Shown here: piece after piece, positions 43,359-55,135 of the stretch
Position numbering within the stretch: position 1 is the first letter of the stretch
How the letters are laid out: each line of letters opens with the position of its first letter
Assembly (NCBI GenBank): GCA_024195265.1
Contig: JAJLRJ010000011.1
Coordinates: 21,838,027-21,902,026 of the forward strand
Direction: 5' to 3'
Source of the DNA: Dendrophyllia cribrosa
Lineage: Eukaryota; Cnidaria; Anthozoa; Scleractinia; Dendrophylliidae
DNA length: 64,000 nt
Notes under the pieces: model-generated
The model's input: only the letters and a program-made list of their open reading frames with translations
Told to the model about the DNA's origin: nothing
Databases searched by the model: none
Translations under genes and position numbers: made by a program

Positions 43359-43809
43359 GCCATCACAACAATATCTTTTTCGAATCCGAATCCTAACCAA
43401 CGATCACACTACCACCAGAAAGGATACCCTATTAAGGACTGAACTCCTAAAAATAATACCCTTTGAGGCTGCACATACCTATAAATATGGAAGTACCCCA
43501 ACCCAACCTCTTCCCCGGATGCGCGAGTCACACCGGGGAGCACACCACTTGCACACCACTTGCTTTCGTGACTCGCGCTTCGTGCTCGCGCACTGTTCAG
43601 CAAGAGTTAGCGTTTTGGCCAATTCTCAGCCCTCAGTAACTCCATGCAAATACTCAATAAATTGCCGAGTTTATTAAACTCACTATATATTGTTTATTAA
43701 ACTAAATATCCTCTGTTTTTGTTGCTCGTATACTAGTATACTACTGTCTTACTGGTTCTTTTTTTGTGGGTATATTTGATTACCAGGACTTGCTTCAGGG
43801 CTCGGGAGA

Positions 43810-43837
43810 GGGGGGGGGGGGGGGGGGGGGGGGGGGG
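43810..43837. repeat. poly-G run (28 G)
   Basis: Tips a dispersed repeat whose next bases, ACAATTTAGGATAGGTGTGT, also occur near 59022-59040. Confidence 0.95.
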
Positions 43838-43979
43838 ACAATTTAGGATAGGTGTGTGCCGCCAAGGTTCTCAAACCCTGACCCTAGAAAATCAAGATTT
43901 GATACCTTAGTTGTGTATCTTTTCTATGGCAACCATGTTTTTATAGGCAACTATGAATTTTCTATTCAGTCCAACCTTT

Positions 43980-46045
43980 AAAATACATCGCAGCCTTCTA
44001 TTGAATTAATTACTTTTTGGCTCAGTTTTAGTGCTTCTCGATGATAGCGGCTGTTCAGATATTATGACGTAACTTCTACGTCATATGACGCCATCATCCA
44101 ATGTGACAAATTACAAAGGCCGGGAACGGCCTACACTCAGGCCGAGCTGGAGAGGACCATCATAGCTCAATCGTTCACGATGTATAGAGAGGGGCGTATA
44201 TTTGGAACATAGTAGTGCGATGAATAGGACAGAGTACAACTGATTTCAGTCTTTAAACTTCAAAATGTGGTTCGATGAACTTATGGAGTTTTGAACGCTT
44301 TGAATGTTATTTCCATTATACTTTGTGTGCACACACTGAATCGACTTATAAGACTTAAAGCTACTTAACTGAGACTTATTTCTCTTTTGAAAGATGTACA
44401 CATCCACATCTTCAGTGTACATGAGTTGTGTACTGTATTGCAAGCGACATTGTTAGACAATAGATCAATAAAATGCTTTAGGAAAATTTCCATAAAAAAT
44501 TACCTAGGGCGCCATTATGTGCTGATAACGGAACGCTTCTAATGTTATTTCCATTCTACGTTTTGTGCGCACACTGAATCGACTTATGAGACTTTTTTCT
44601 CTTCTGAAAAATATAAAGGGCTCGTTATGATTGAAAACGTAACACTGATAGTTTTTTATATATTGCATGGTTTTATCAATTAGGGTGCAATATGCAATTA
44701 GGGTGCAATTAGTCTGCAATATGCCTGGGGAAACTCCCATATGAAACGTACGATGATGCTCGTCTTACATTTTGAATTAAACCCATAAAGGAGATCAATC
44801 TGGGCGTGACAAGTTAATGACGAAAAATACTTTGTTATCGAATTCTCCGCGTACCACTCTAAACGATACCTTGATGGCTAAATATATCGGCGTTTCTTCC
44901 TGAACCGCCCTAAGTGATACCAAAATCCCTAATTTACACCCCTAAACGAGAAGACGAGCACCCCTGCACCTGTCACATGGGAGCTCCCTCCCCCTCCCCC
45001 GCATCCGTTAATTGCTTGTTCAACTTATTTTTATATTTTTCTTGCTATGGCACAGATTTTGAAAGGTTTACAATAAAGTATGATCCCATAATCACTTTCC
45101 TCTTCATCACGTATTATTTCACCCTTCGGATACTCAAATCTAAATTTGTACAACAATCTTGCGGCGTATAGGAAAACTGCTCTTCTGGAAAAACCTTCGC
45201 CAGGACACGAACGTTTTCCTGCAGAGAAAGGCATGATGCCCTCCACCTGCAGCCGCCCATGCTCGTCCAAGAACCGGTCCGGCCGGAAACAAAATGGATC
45301 CTCCCAGCAATCAGGGTCGTGATGAATGGCCCAGAGATTAACAAACACGGTTATATCCCGCGGGATAAAGAAGCCCGCGAGTGACGTGTCCCGCATGGTC
45401 GAGTGTGGGACCGAAAGTGGAGTCTCACTTACGTTGCGCATCACTTCAGCAATAAACGCATCCAAATATGGCAAGTTGGGTTTGTCTGATAATTCTGGCA
45501 AACGGTTGGCGTTACCGATTACGTCATCTAATTGGCGATGGAGCCTGGCCTGCATATCCGGGTATTTGATGATGTAATATAAAATCCAGATGATCACAGA
45601 TGAAGGAGTTCCAGTACCAGGTATAAAAATATCCGAGGCGCTGAAACAAAGAAAAAATACTTTTAGATCAATATTTAATGTTTAAAGCCCGAGTCAAACG
45701 TAGCCTGACAGATGATAGTCAGGTTGGGGTGAGGGTTTTGATCCCAAACTATCATCTACTATCGTTTACTATCATGCTACCGATCAATCGATAGCGCATG
45801 ATAATTGCTTCTCGTTTGACTCTCAACTGCTATTGCACGACGAATAGGCAACCTTTTGATTCCATATTTCCTTTGTTTTCGGGCCTCGACAGAGACTGTT
45901 GACTTTTTGCAGCCATTTTGGTAATGCTATAGCTGAGCCCGCTACTCTAGGTGGCAACCGAAAATCTATCATCAGCTATCATGCGCGTGGTCAAATGATC
46001 AAAATAATCATTGACTATCATGAAAATTTTTTAACATGTTCAATG
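43980..46045. repeat. segmental duplication copy A (P450 last exon and flanks)
   Basis: Aligns by eye with 60530-62985: shared ATTACTTTTTGGCTCA, TCTACGTCATATGACG, GGCCGAGCTGGA, the whole P450 exon, and the intron words CATGATAATTGCTTCTCGTT and AGCTGAGCCCGCTACTCTA. The match resumes at 48608-48706 after an insertion. Confidence 0.85.
45031..45640 (-). CDS. CYP-1 exon 2 (I-helix to haem loop)
   Basis: Acceptor gtttcag, 610 bases, TAA at 45031-45033. About 20 amino-acid differences by eye from the 202-residue paralogous exon at 61880-62489; both have the same length. Confidence 0.9.
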
Positions 46046-49000
46046 TGAATAATAGCGGAGCTCTCGCGGGCCGAAGGCCCGTCGCGCAGCTCTATACTTA
46101 CAGAACCAGGCATAGAACCATGCCCGTCATTTTACATGGTCATGGCTAGCGGAATGTTTCGTGGTCGCGTCCGTCTGTACGTCGCGTAGGGCTAGCTCGC
46201 AGGCGCGTATGACGTCGCAAAACATACGCGTTTGACGTCACGCAACATCCGAGATCTTAGCAATATTAAAACCAAAGCGAGGCTTTGTTTTCCGCGTGGC
46301 TACACAGTCGATGTTACGTCAGCTACAGTAAACACTTTTGTTGTGTTTAGCGGAGAAGACAGTTTGCCCAATTGATTCTGCCTGCATTTTTTTGCGGTTT
46401 GCTACTCAAGACAGGTTTCTCAAACAGTGGTCAAGACCGCATTTGAGGCTGCGTAACTCTGTAAGTCAAGCGTTTGCACATTTAAAATATTCAAAATAGT
46501 AAGAGAAAGCTTTAAAGAATGCTCAAAAAAAGAAGAGCTTTAAGCGATGAAATCTTGCTTCAAGTAACTTCAGAACCCATGAAGAAGCGGAGTTTTAAAG
46601 AATTTTCAAGCAGCCAAGGGACTTAACGGTAAAAGAAATTACATTTTTCTATGAGAATTTATGTTGATATCAATTTGTGATTGACTTTTTTTGTGTGTTC
46701 TTGTTAGTTTTGGAGAAATCTTAAGTTTATAAAACTTGCTCAAATTCAGTCGGATTGACATCTTGAATTTCGCCATATGCTCAACCACACAGCTCCTCGA
46801 TGCGGTAATGGTACGCTTTTTGCTTTAAATATAAACTAACGGATATTTGAATAAAATTTGTCAAAAGAATATTTCAGTTTGTTGTCCATTTTTATGTGTT
46901 TGTTCATTCATTAAATAGGTTGAAAAGCGATTTTATGCAAACAAAACAAGACTTGGATTTTATAGTAATGTTCTAACCTTTACTTGCTACCGAGCCCGCT
47001 AAGGGCCATTACAAGTTATAGCTATTTGACGAATTATGTGACGAGTTATCTGACGAGTTATCTGACGTGTTATTTGACGAGTTATTTGACGAGTTGTTTG
47101 TCGAGTTATTTGTCGAGTTATTGGAGGAGTTGTGTGACGAGTTATTGGACGGGTTATCTGACGAGCTATTTGACGAGTTATTTGTACTATTGACTACTGC
47201 GCATAAACTAGTTTACCACGGGCGCAAGTAAGTTAATATGGCGACCCAGGACGATGCATCAATCAAAGAGGTATGCTTAAGGTAAGCTCGTTTCGGTCCT
47301 CCATCTTGATTTGGATTACTTGCGCCCGCGGTAAACTAGTAGTTCAAATAAGTCGTCAAATAAGTCGTCAAACAATTCATCAAATAACTCGTTAAACATC
47401 TCGTCAAATATCTCATCAAATAATTCGTAAATAACTCGTCAAATAACTCATCAAATAATGCGTCAAATAACTCATCAAATAACTGGTCAGATAACTCATC
47501 AAATAACTCGTCAAATAACTCATCAAATAACTTGTCAAACATCTCCTCAATTAACTCATCAAATAACTGCTCCTTATAACTCGTCAAATAACTATAACTA
47601 ATTGTAATGGCCCTTAGCGGGCTCCGTAACTCGCGTCGCCTTGCGCAAAGATGTTTGTGTATTTTTTGCAATTTTGATTTCCAAATCAGTTTGTCGGGCA
47701 ATTTTCGATACGCAACAGGTGTATTTTATTCGGAAATTAGTCATACTAGTTATTCTAGACTTAGAAAAAGTTGTTTTTGTGAGCTTTTGTTCAGTATCGT
47801 GCAGACGGTCGAGTAATACTGTTTTTAAGAATTGTTAAAATTGAAAAAAGCCCGGTCGTCAATCTTAATTCTAATTTTTCTTATGCTTCCGACCTTTCAC
47901 CTAAGTTAAGCTTATATCATCATCGTTTCTCAGTGTTCAGAGAGCTCCGCCGTTAAGGTGGCTCCGTTGTTATTTCGAGCGCACTCGTCTATGACAAACT
48001 TTGTCCCATAACTTTTCCGGCTCTGAAGCGATGCTTCTAAAACTTTGCAAAAACTTACAGCAATAATATGATAGAATTCGATTTTAATGGAAAAAATATA
48101 TATTTAGTGATAATCGGGCTTAAATGAACCCCACGTTTTGAACAAAATCGCACCCTGTGAAAAATTTAGCTGTTATTTTTGTGTTACATTTCTGGAATCA
48201 GCTTACATTGACTTAATACATACCCTTACCAAGTTTCAGCAAAATCATTGGAGCAGAAATGCGGAAGAATTAACGCCATCAAAATTTAGCTCTAAAATTC
48301 TCTTAAAATTTTACATACTTCATGCTCTTTGACAAAACAATCTACGAACCCAAATTTCTGGGAGAAGCCTTCCCAATGCTTGCTAAATCTAAATTATAAG
48401 CCGATTGCAAATCGTGCGAACCGTTAAAAAGTATTCACTAGTTCTGTAAATATCATAAAATGCTCCAAAACCTGCTCAAATCTCCAATGCTGCGTTTCCA
48501 TCATTTTTCGAAAATTATCCTTCAGTTTGGTGTCAAACTCCTTCCACATGAATTTCAAGGTACTGCAATACTTTTACATCGCTTAAACTAAGCCTATCTA
48601 TATATATTAGCGCGTAATAGTTGATGTGCATGATATTTGGCGGTGAAACGAGAGCGCGCATTTCGACTCAGCATTGACTATCATCAACTATCTTCGACTA
48701 TCACGCACCGTTCCAACGTTTGATCATTGGAAGATCCACATGGCTAATTTGCATTACAAGGTGAAAACCAAAATGGCGGCTAAACAAAAACACAAAATTT
48801 TTATTTACTTTATTTTATATCATTTTTATTTTATTAACTGGCTCGTCGCTCTGCGATGAGAAAGTTCTTAAAATACCCTCTTTTTTTTCCATGTCGGGTC
48901 ACCTGCCCGGGGAATCGCTTTTGCTGCGGCCAACACCGTACCTAGTTTACTTCCGGTTTTCAGAAATGGCGTAATCAGTGATGTCAGCAACTATAATTCA

Positions 49001-49442
49001 AATATTTAGCGTTCTAATTTCGACGGAATTGTTAAAAATTAAATCTCTGTGATTTTCGGATGTGATCTTTTTCCGGTAAAAGGAAAGCGGGTTGTGTTTA
49101 AACAATCCTGATTCCTTGCAGTAGGTGGTTTCAAGGATTTTAAGGCGAAAAAATATACAAAGTTCTAAACTTATGTTTTTTCTAACAGTACCGAGCCGAT
49201 CAGAGAAAAAAAATATAGAGCTGAAATTATAGCATACTAAATAAAAGATGGACGATGTTATTTTTGTGGGGGGTGGGGGCAGGGGGCGGTGTTGGGCAAT
49301 TTATCTGATCATGAATTTTTTTCCGTCTTGATGTTGTGCAAGAATTTTTTTCGGGATTGTTCCATACCTTTTTTTCCTTTGGCTCGCTGTGCATTATTAT
49401 TTTTTTCTTTACTTTTGCTGTGCAGAAATTTCTTTTAGTAAT

Positions 49443-49482
<40 letters not shown>

Positions 49483-50633
49483 CTCCCTCTTAACAATAAA
49501 ATGGTCCGTCCCTAAGGAGTTCTTGAAGCGGGCTGTGGAATGTAAATGTAAATGTGGACTGGACTGTGCATATTGATAGATTCTAGATTGTATATTGTGG
49601 ATTGCTAATATAAAACTCTAAAATGAAAACCGAGATGAAACTGAGACCAAACTAGCCAGTTTCGAAGCCCATCGGGCTACTTGTTTCTTAGATGTTTAGA
49701 ACGCCAATACTTACAGTGTCCAATCTATACAAATGGACATCATTTATTTGCTGCCCACTAAATAAATTAATGATTATCAGAACAGCTTCCTCACCTTGAG
49801 ATTAGATGCTCTTCAGTCACCAAATCGCCACAGTTTTCCCGTAAGTCCTTTAACATGGCGTCAATTACCGATCGGATATTGTTCTTCTGAAAAGTGGAAA
49901 CATGCTCTCGAAATTTTTTTTCGAAGATTTTATCTCTATTTTCTCCGGCACGCTTTGCTTTCTTTATAATGGCAATAGGGATGTGCTTGAAAAATGGAAA
50001 CGTGTCTATCAAGTTTGCTGCCGAGAGTGACCTGGCGAAGGTATGGATGGCTTGTATGAGTGTTTCTAATTCCCGATCACTACATTTAAATTCTTCTCCA
50101 AAAATCATGGACGAAAGACAGCCACCCACAGATGTAAAAATGGAATCTCGAGGGTAAAATGGTTTTCCATTATAAGAACGAAATGTATCGCATAACTCAT
50201 CAATGTGCAGCGGAATGTTGGCTTTGTCTTCAGTCAAGCGCAAAGCTGCAACAGCAATTTTGTGCTGTATTTTCCACCGCTGAGAATATGTTTGAAATGC
50301 AAGGTCGGTGTTGTCTCGACCGAAAATGCTGCCAAAGAAATGAGGTGGTCGTCCGGCGAAATCCCTTGCTTTTGTCACGAGCGCTTCTCTGGCGATTTTG
50401 TAGCTGTTGATCACGATCACTTTTCTTCGTCCCATCTGGATTCGAAAAAGTTTGCCGTACGTTTTTGTCATGTTGGCAAGATCACGATAAGGCGTATTCT
50501 GACTAATCGACAGCAAGTTTCCAAGCACTGGCAATGGAAATGGGCCCGGAGGAAGATGGCGATTTTGCCAGATCGTGGACGTGACATAAACAGCCACAAG
50601 AAGAGCCAACAATGCAGTAATTTCAGCAAGCAT
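45031..50633 (-). CDS. cytochrome P450 monooxygenase (CYP-1), complete, two exons
   Basis: Exons 49795-50633 and 45031-45640 join in phase (S280 spans the junction) into 482 residues, the usual microsomal P450 length. The N-terminus is a membrane anchor (MLAEITALLALLVAVYVTS) followed by the proline hinge PPGPFPLPVLGN. The K-helix ExxR is EVMR, the PERF-like motif FRPDRF, and the haem loop FSAGKRSCPG with Cys425 as axial ligand. It most resembles the CYP2/CYP17-type ER clan, so a substrate such as a steroid, fatty acid or xenobiotic is likely but cannot be fixed. Oddity: the I-helix reads PGTGT, where the paralogue at 61880-62489 has PGTET, so the conserved acidic residue before Thr is Gly290. 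The 4.15 kb intron carries a 2.55 kb insertion. Confidence 0.9.
46056..46810 (+). repeat. dispersed GC-tipped repeat, copy 2
   Basis: Same family as 1-718, here complete at the tip (GGGCCGAAGGCCCG) and running at least to GCTCCTCGATGCG. Several indels separate the two copies. Confidence 0.75.
46993..47624. repeat. fold-back with inverted 12-bp minisatellites
   Basis: GAGCCCGCTAAGGGCCATTA and its inverse flank two arrays of GAGTTATTTGAC-type 12-mers, direct at about 47021-47190 and inverted at about 47341-47590. An inner inverted pair, TAAACTAGTTTACC...GGGCGCAAGTA, surrounds a 90-base loop. The 12-bp period gives open frames (YLTS on plus, FDEL on minus) without coding meaning. Confidence 0.8.
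49227..49512. repeat. right end of a GGGACGGACC-family MITE with poly-C
   Basis: Ends ATGGTCCGTCCC followed by TAA, as in 15893-17201. A 35-C tract (49445-49479) and AAGAATTTTTTTCG words are inside. The left end is unclear. Confidence 0.55.
49795..50633 (-). CDS. CYP-1 exon 1
   Basis: ATG at 50633 to donor TCAAG|gtgagg, phase 2, 279 codons plus two bases. Contains the anchor, proline hinge and helices A to H; no in-frame stop. Confidence 0.9.
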
Positions 50634-50823
50634 GGTACAGTATTGACGGTGCTTCTTGGCTTTAGGTTTTAGGCAAATACAGGTTTAACTGACAAGAGAC
50701 CGAAACTTGTTAGTATGCCTGACTTGACAATCGCGTGCTACACACATTTCAACGTCATATATAATAATCATTTCATATCGTGTTTTCCGCCTGATCGAAC
50801 TTTATCTAACAATCACATTTTAA

Positions 50824-50922
50824 CCTAAGTAGCAAAAAGCTTTGAAAAGTAAAGAACCAGAACATAAATAACAATTCAAGTTCTGGTTCGTTACTTTTCA
50901 AATAAACTCTTAGCTACTTAGG
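50824..50922. repeat. hairpin upstream of CYP-1
   Basis: CCTAAGTAGC ... TTTGAAAAGTAA.GAACCAGAAC pairs with GTTCTGGTTCGTTACTTTTC ... GCTACTTAGG around a 17-base loop. It lies 190-290 bp upstream of the CYP-1 start codon. It could be a small MITE or a transcribed stem-loop. Confidence 0.75.
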
Positions 50923-53380
50923 ATAAAAGGAAATTTTTAGATTAAAATTAGAGCGCACGTGATTTCAAAAACAAAAACAACAAAACAAACATAACGAGCC
51001 AGAGATAAGCGGAAGTTCAAAAATTCATACAGTCTGGTTGCTATGCAGTGACGTCATAGTTCAGCTCAATAGCTATCATCGGATTTGATTTGCGGTTTCA
51101 TTGCGGTTTCACCGCTTTTGCACTCTCTGTCACTATATGAGATTACGTACAAACTCCCGTGGACGCCTGAAGAAAAACAATAGCGCATACATGTATAATT
51201 AATGTATGGGGTTGTACGGAAATCTTACCCTGATTTATATTTCATTGTATAAAAATTGATCTGATCGAACACGCAAGGGTTCAGCGATGTATTTTGTTAC
51301 GAATAGTCTTACGCATTTGTACATGAAGATTTTTGATAGATGTTCCGTAGAAAAGAAGCCTGCTAGTGAACACTTGCGTCGCTGCACTTTGAATTTTATA
51401 ATTCGGAATACCGTACGTATAAACATTTATATTACTCGCCAGTCAGTGCCGATCGAGTCAGTATATTTTTGTAGGCCTCACTGACTTCGACGGCTCTCCA
51501 CTGAGTCGAGCTGAGGCTTGAAGGAACTTCTAAACAGGATATGGATTGGAAAATTATGCTTGATTAAACGGCCTCACCGGCCGGAATGTTATTTTGTTTT
51601 TGTGAAATAATATTAATCTTAACAATAAGCGCTTTCATTGAAAACAACATCCCTTGACGTACCCTTTCCGATGTCGGCGAACAAATTTCGTGTATTTCGC
51701 CGGCCTATTTTCCTCTGGAGCAAAATAAAGCTTTGTTACACCCTCTGTTATCGAAGAATTCTAATATCTCGTATGTTTGAGGCCGCTCGCCACATAATAT
51801 TGTCCACCTCTAGCGACGTCTCTTGTCAGCTCTCTTGTTCTCTATATTCCCGCAGCAGTTTGTACAACTATTTACGTCACGGTGTAATATGACACTGGTT
51901 TTGGCCGCGCACAAATTGGAGCCACTTTTTAGCGCCAACAACCTAACTTTGAGACCATAAAAAAAGCGTTTCGCATCGTCCCTGACACTTTAAACCTTTT
52001 ATTCCAAGGTCTAAAAAGGTGAAACTTTCGATACATCAAAAAGTAAATTTCATTTCATAGGCACTTTAAAGCAGACGAAAAGGACAAATTCGTCTGGTTG
52101 GTGGATAAAATAAATTTCCAGAAGATCGGTGACCAAACAGTGCTGCCTGTAGACAATTCAAGATCAACTTTACATGTAAACTTACAGGATATCCAAAATA
52201 TTCAAGAGCAAAAATTAAAGCTTAAACTCTTTTAAATTTAAAGGTCATAACATAGGTCACTGGTGAACGATAATATGAAAATTCTCGCAAAAATTTTGTG
52301 CGTCATGTTCGATTCCCTCCAAATTTTGAACAAAGCGTGACAGCATTCTAAGCCAATCACTGTGCGAGTTTGAGCTGGACAGCTCGCGACTTGAATACAT
52401 GACGTGTTTTCAAAAACCTTAAAAGCATAATTCAAGATGGCTTCCGCCGCGAAGAGATCTGGAAGTCCGAGTTTTGCAACGGATATTTACAGAAGGAAGT
52501 GACAATGAAGGAATGTCTGGTGGTGAAGAGTCAGAAATTGATCGGCAACTAACGGATTCGAGGGAAGAATCAAGGTAAGAAACTTATAAGAGTTGAGTCG
52601 AGTTTAGCACGTGGTCGAATTGGAATTCATGTTTCGATTTACTTTTGGAAAGATATCTGGATGATAAAGGGGTTTTTACAACAACAGGGTGACATTGGTC
52701 GTTGATTGCGTTGAAATTGAAACGCTGTTTTTGTTGATGTTGTCGTCATAGTCAACATTCGAAATTCAACCGAAAGTAAAACCTTGTGCGTAGAAAGGTA
52801 ACATTTTTTACCTTGTTGCGCATTCAGTTCTAAACGGCCAATAAAAAAAAATGTTTGTTACCAGAGCTACACGAGACGCAATTAAAAAAAAAACCTGTGG
52901 AGCTCTGGGGACGAGAATGGGATAAACCTTACCTCATGCCGCTTCGCGCATGAGTAATAACGCGACGTTTAAAGCAAGAAATATTTCACCATTTGACTAT
53001 TCAATGTGTGTAGAGTTGACTCTGAAAATATGCATTTAAGGGTTATAGGCACTTTAATTAAGCCCCGTTTGCTCGTGTATTTAAATGGCAAAAGCCTACA
53101 GTTTCCACCCATGTGGGAAGCTAGACAGTTTTAGCACGATTGCGCATGTGCGTGCTTGGTCCTGCTTGTTTCAGTTGGCGATCAAGCTGTGTACAGCTTC
53201 TTGTTTGTAAGCATAAACAGATTGTGATGGTGTGTAGCCATTCAAAGTTAATGCTTTTTTTTCCACTTTTTATTTCAGATTATGAAGCTCAAATTTGTTG
53301 CATCGTATTATTAATAACACCTATCATTATTGGAATTAACAATTTTGTGTCCTGTTGTCATTATGACAACAGTTAATGCT
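50923..53380. other. intergenic stretch without a firm gene
   Basis: Short frames only. Around 52440-52582 a coding-looking frame rich in Glu/Ser (EGSDNEGMSGGEESEIDRQL) runs into AG|gtaagaa, so a plus-strand exon is conceivable, but the start and partners are not found. Confidence 0.35.
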
Positions 53381-53448
53381 TACAGCGACCAAAACACCCC
53401 GCGTGAACGCCTCCAAGGGGCGTCTTGTTTTTTTAACATCTTAACAAA

Positions 53449-54105
53449 CGATTTGACAATAAAAATCTGCGATAAAATATTATAAAACATAACACGACGT
53501 TTCGACGTTTTCAGAACGTCATTATCAAGTGAAAATGAAATAATGAAATCGAGTATATATAATAGAAAGATGAATAAATTAAAAAGCATTGAAAGTCAAA
53601 CAAAGAGTTTGGCCCTAATGGAGTCACTCTGGGTGTTTAAATTGGGTCTTACTGTTTTTATGTACAACATTTCATAAACAAGACAATCCCATTTCGTGCA
53701 ACTTTTTTTAAGCATTCTAAACTGGCTCTCATTGAGTAAGTCAATTTCCCATGGGTATCTCTCAGGTGGCGACCAATGGCAGAGTATCGATGATCAGCAA
53801 TGCGTTGAAACAAATGACGCGTCGTATATCCGACGTAATTTGAATCACACAAATCACATTTAAAACAGTAAACAACACTATGCTGATTTACGATGCGTGG
53901 CTTGAGACCCAATTTAAACACCCAGAGTGACTCCATTAGGGCCAAACTCTTTGTTTGACTTTCAATGCCTTTTAATTTCTTCATCTTTCTATTATATATA
54001 CTCGATTTCATTATTTCATTTTCACTTGATAATGACGTTCTGGAAACGACGAAACGTCGTGTTATGTTGTTTTATAATATTTTATCGCAGATTTTTATTG
54101 TCAAA
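53449..54105 (-). mobile_element. Penelope-like element fragment with GIY-YIG domain between inverted arms
   Basis: The minus frame at 53658-54011 contains VVYCFKCDLCDSNYVGYTTR, RIADHRYSAIGRHLRDTHG and following residues, matching the GIY-YIG endonuclease C-terminal to the RT in Penelope-like elements (YC/YVGYT for GIY-YIG). About 190 bases on each side (53449-53641 and 53908-54105) are inverted copies containing GACGTTCTGGAAACGAC-type sequence. No RT domain is left. PLE terminal repeats are known in inverted form. Confidence 0.7.
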
Positions 54106-54587
54106 TGTTTTACCAAATCTTTACTTATTCGAATTAACAAACGATATCGAATAAATTCCATAACAAATCAGTTCCCAGAAAAGGCGAGGGAATAACTGCA
54201 AAATGATATTTAGAGTACTGTAACGTTGATTCTGCAGGTGGGTCAGGAGAGGAGGAGGGTCCTATGGAAAGGTGAATTTATAAGGTTGTTCTCTCATGTG
54301 CGCTTCAGAGAAAAAGAGGTGGACTTTTGATAATGCTACAAGCATTTAAATGTGAGTAAATCGTATCTGGAATCCCGGATAACTGGAAATCCCTTGGCAG
54401 GAAACGGAGATTCAGTTATTATCAAGCAGCATAAAATCATTTATTTTTGCAGGAGCAGATTACCCTCGTTTTTACAATAAATTTTTTATGCTCTTTGATT
54501 CTTTCTTCCGCAATTACTAATAAATAGCGGTGTTTTGCATTCGCTAAACTCTGTTTGCTGGGTACGATATTTCAACTTGGCTTCCGG

Positions 54588-54780
54588 AGAGGGGGAGGGG
54601 GACTCCCATATAAAGATGACGGGGGTGATCATCGTATCTTTTAGGGGTTAGAAATCATGGTCTGGTACCACTAAGGATACGAAGGAAAGTGCTTTACGTA
54701 CAATGTTTTACACTTGCTTCGGCCGAGTTTGGAGAACATTTTTTGATATTTGACGCGTTTTTGTGGTTGAATCGGCGGAA
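54588..54780 (+). repeat. GACGGGGGTG-family dispersed repeat copy
   Basis: GGGGGACTCCCATATAAAGA followed by TGACGGGGGTGATC, as at 63128-63416. Ends indistinct. Confidence 0.6.
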
Positions 54781-55014
54781 CTCCATTTTTTACGACGCTT
54801 TGGGGAGTCAAGAAGAGGCAAAATGGGCAATCTCCCGGATTTGATTTTGTTAGCTTGGCATCAAACAGTGGAATCTTAACTATTCAACTTTTTTTTTTTA
54901 TTTCATAGACTGCAAAACAGTCGTTTTTTTCCGCTGGCTCACTCGCAAAGGCGCGAAGCGCCAAAAGCGTCTGAAGCGTGGATACCCGCGCGCGAAGCAC
55001 GCGAGCCTCACACG

Positions 55015-55111
55015 TGTTATGTTATGCATAGTCTGGGTACCCTGTGATATTCGGGGGGCCCAGGGGCAGTCGCCATCTGGATCCTAGATTGAGTTCAGTT
55101 TATATCTAACG
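55015..55111 (+). repeat. 5' LTR (97 bp)
   Basis: TGTTATGTTATGCATAGTCT to ATCTAACG. Very short for a Gypsy LTR. Its last base is G instead of A as in the 3' copy. Confidence 0.9.
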
Positions 55112-55135
55112 TGGTGTCAGAAGTAAAGCAATAAT

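Larger units (their letters stand above)
46054..48608. mobile_element. 2.55-kb insertion in CYP-1 intron
   Basis: The paralogous intron (62970-63010) runs straight from GTAAATAA into GAGCGCGTGATAGTTG. Here the equivalent flanks (GTGAATAATA and GCGCGTAATAGTTG) are separated by 2.55 kb. The insert begins with GCGGAGCTCTC and the GC hairpin seen at the tip of the repeat at 1-718, includes that repeat (46056-46810) and a minisatellite fold-back (46993-47624). A GAGAGCTCCGC at 47940-47950 is inverse to the first bases. It may be one composite element or nested insertions. Confidence 0.7.
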
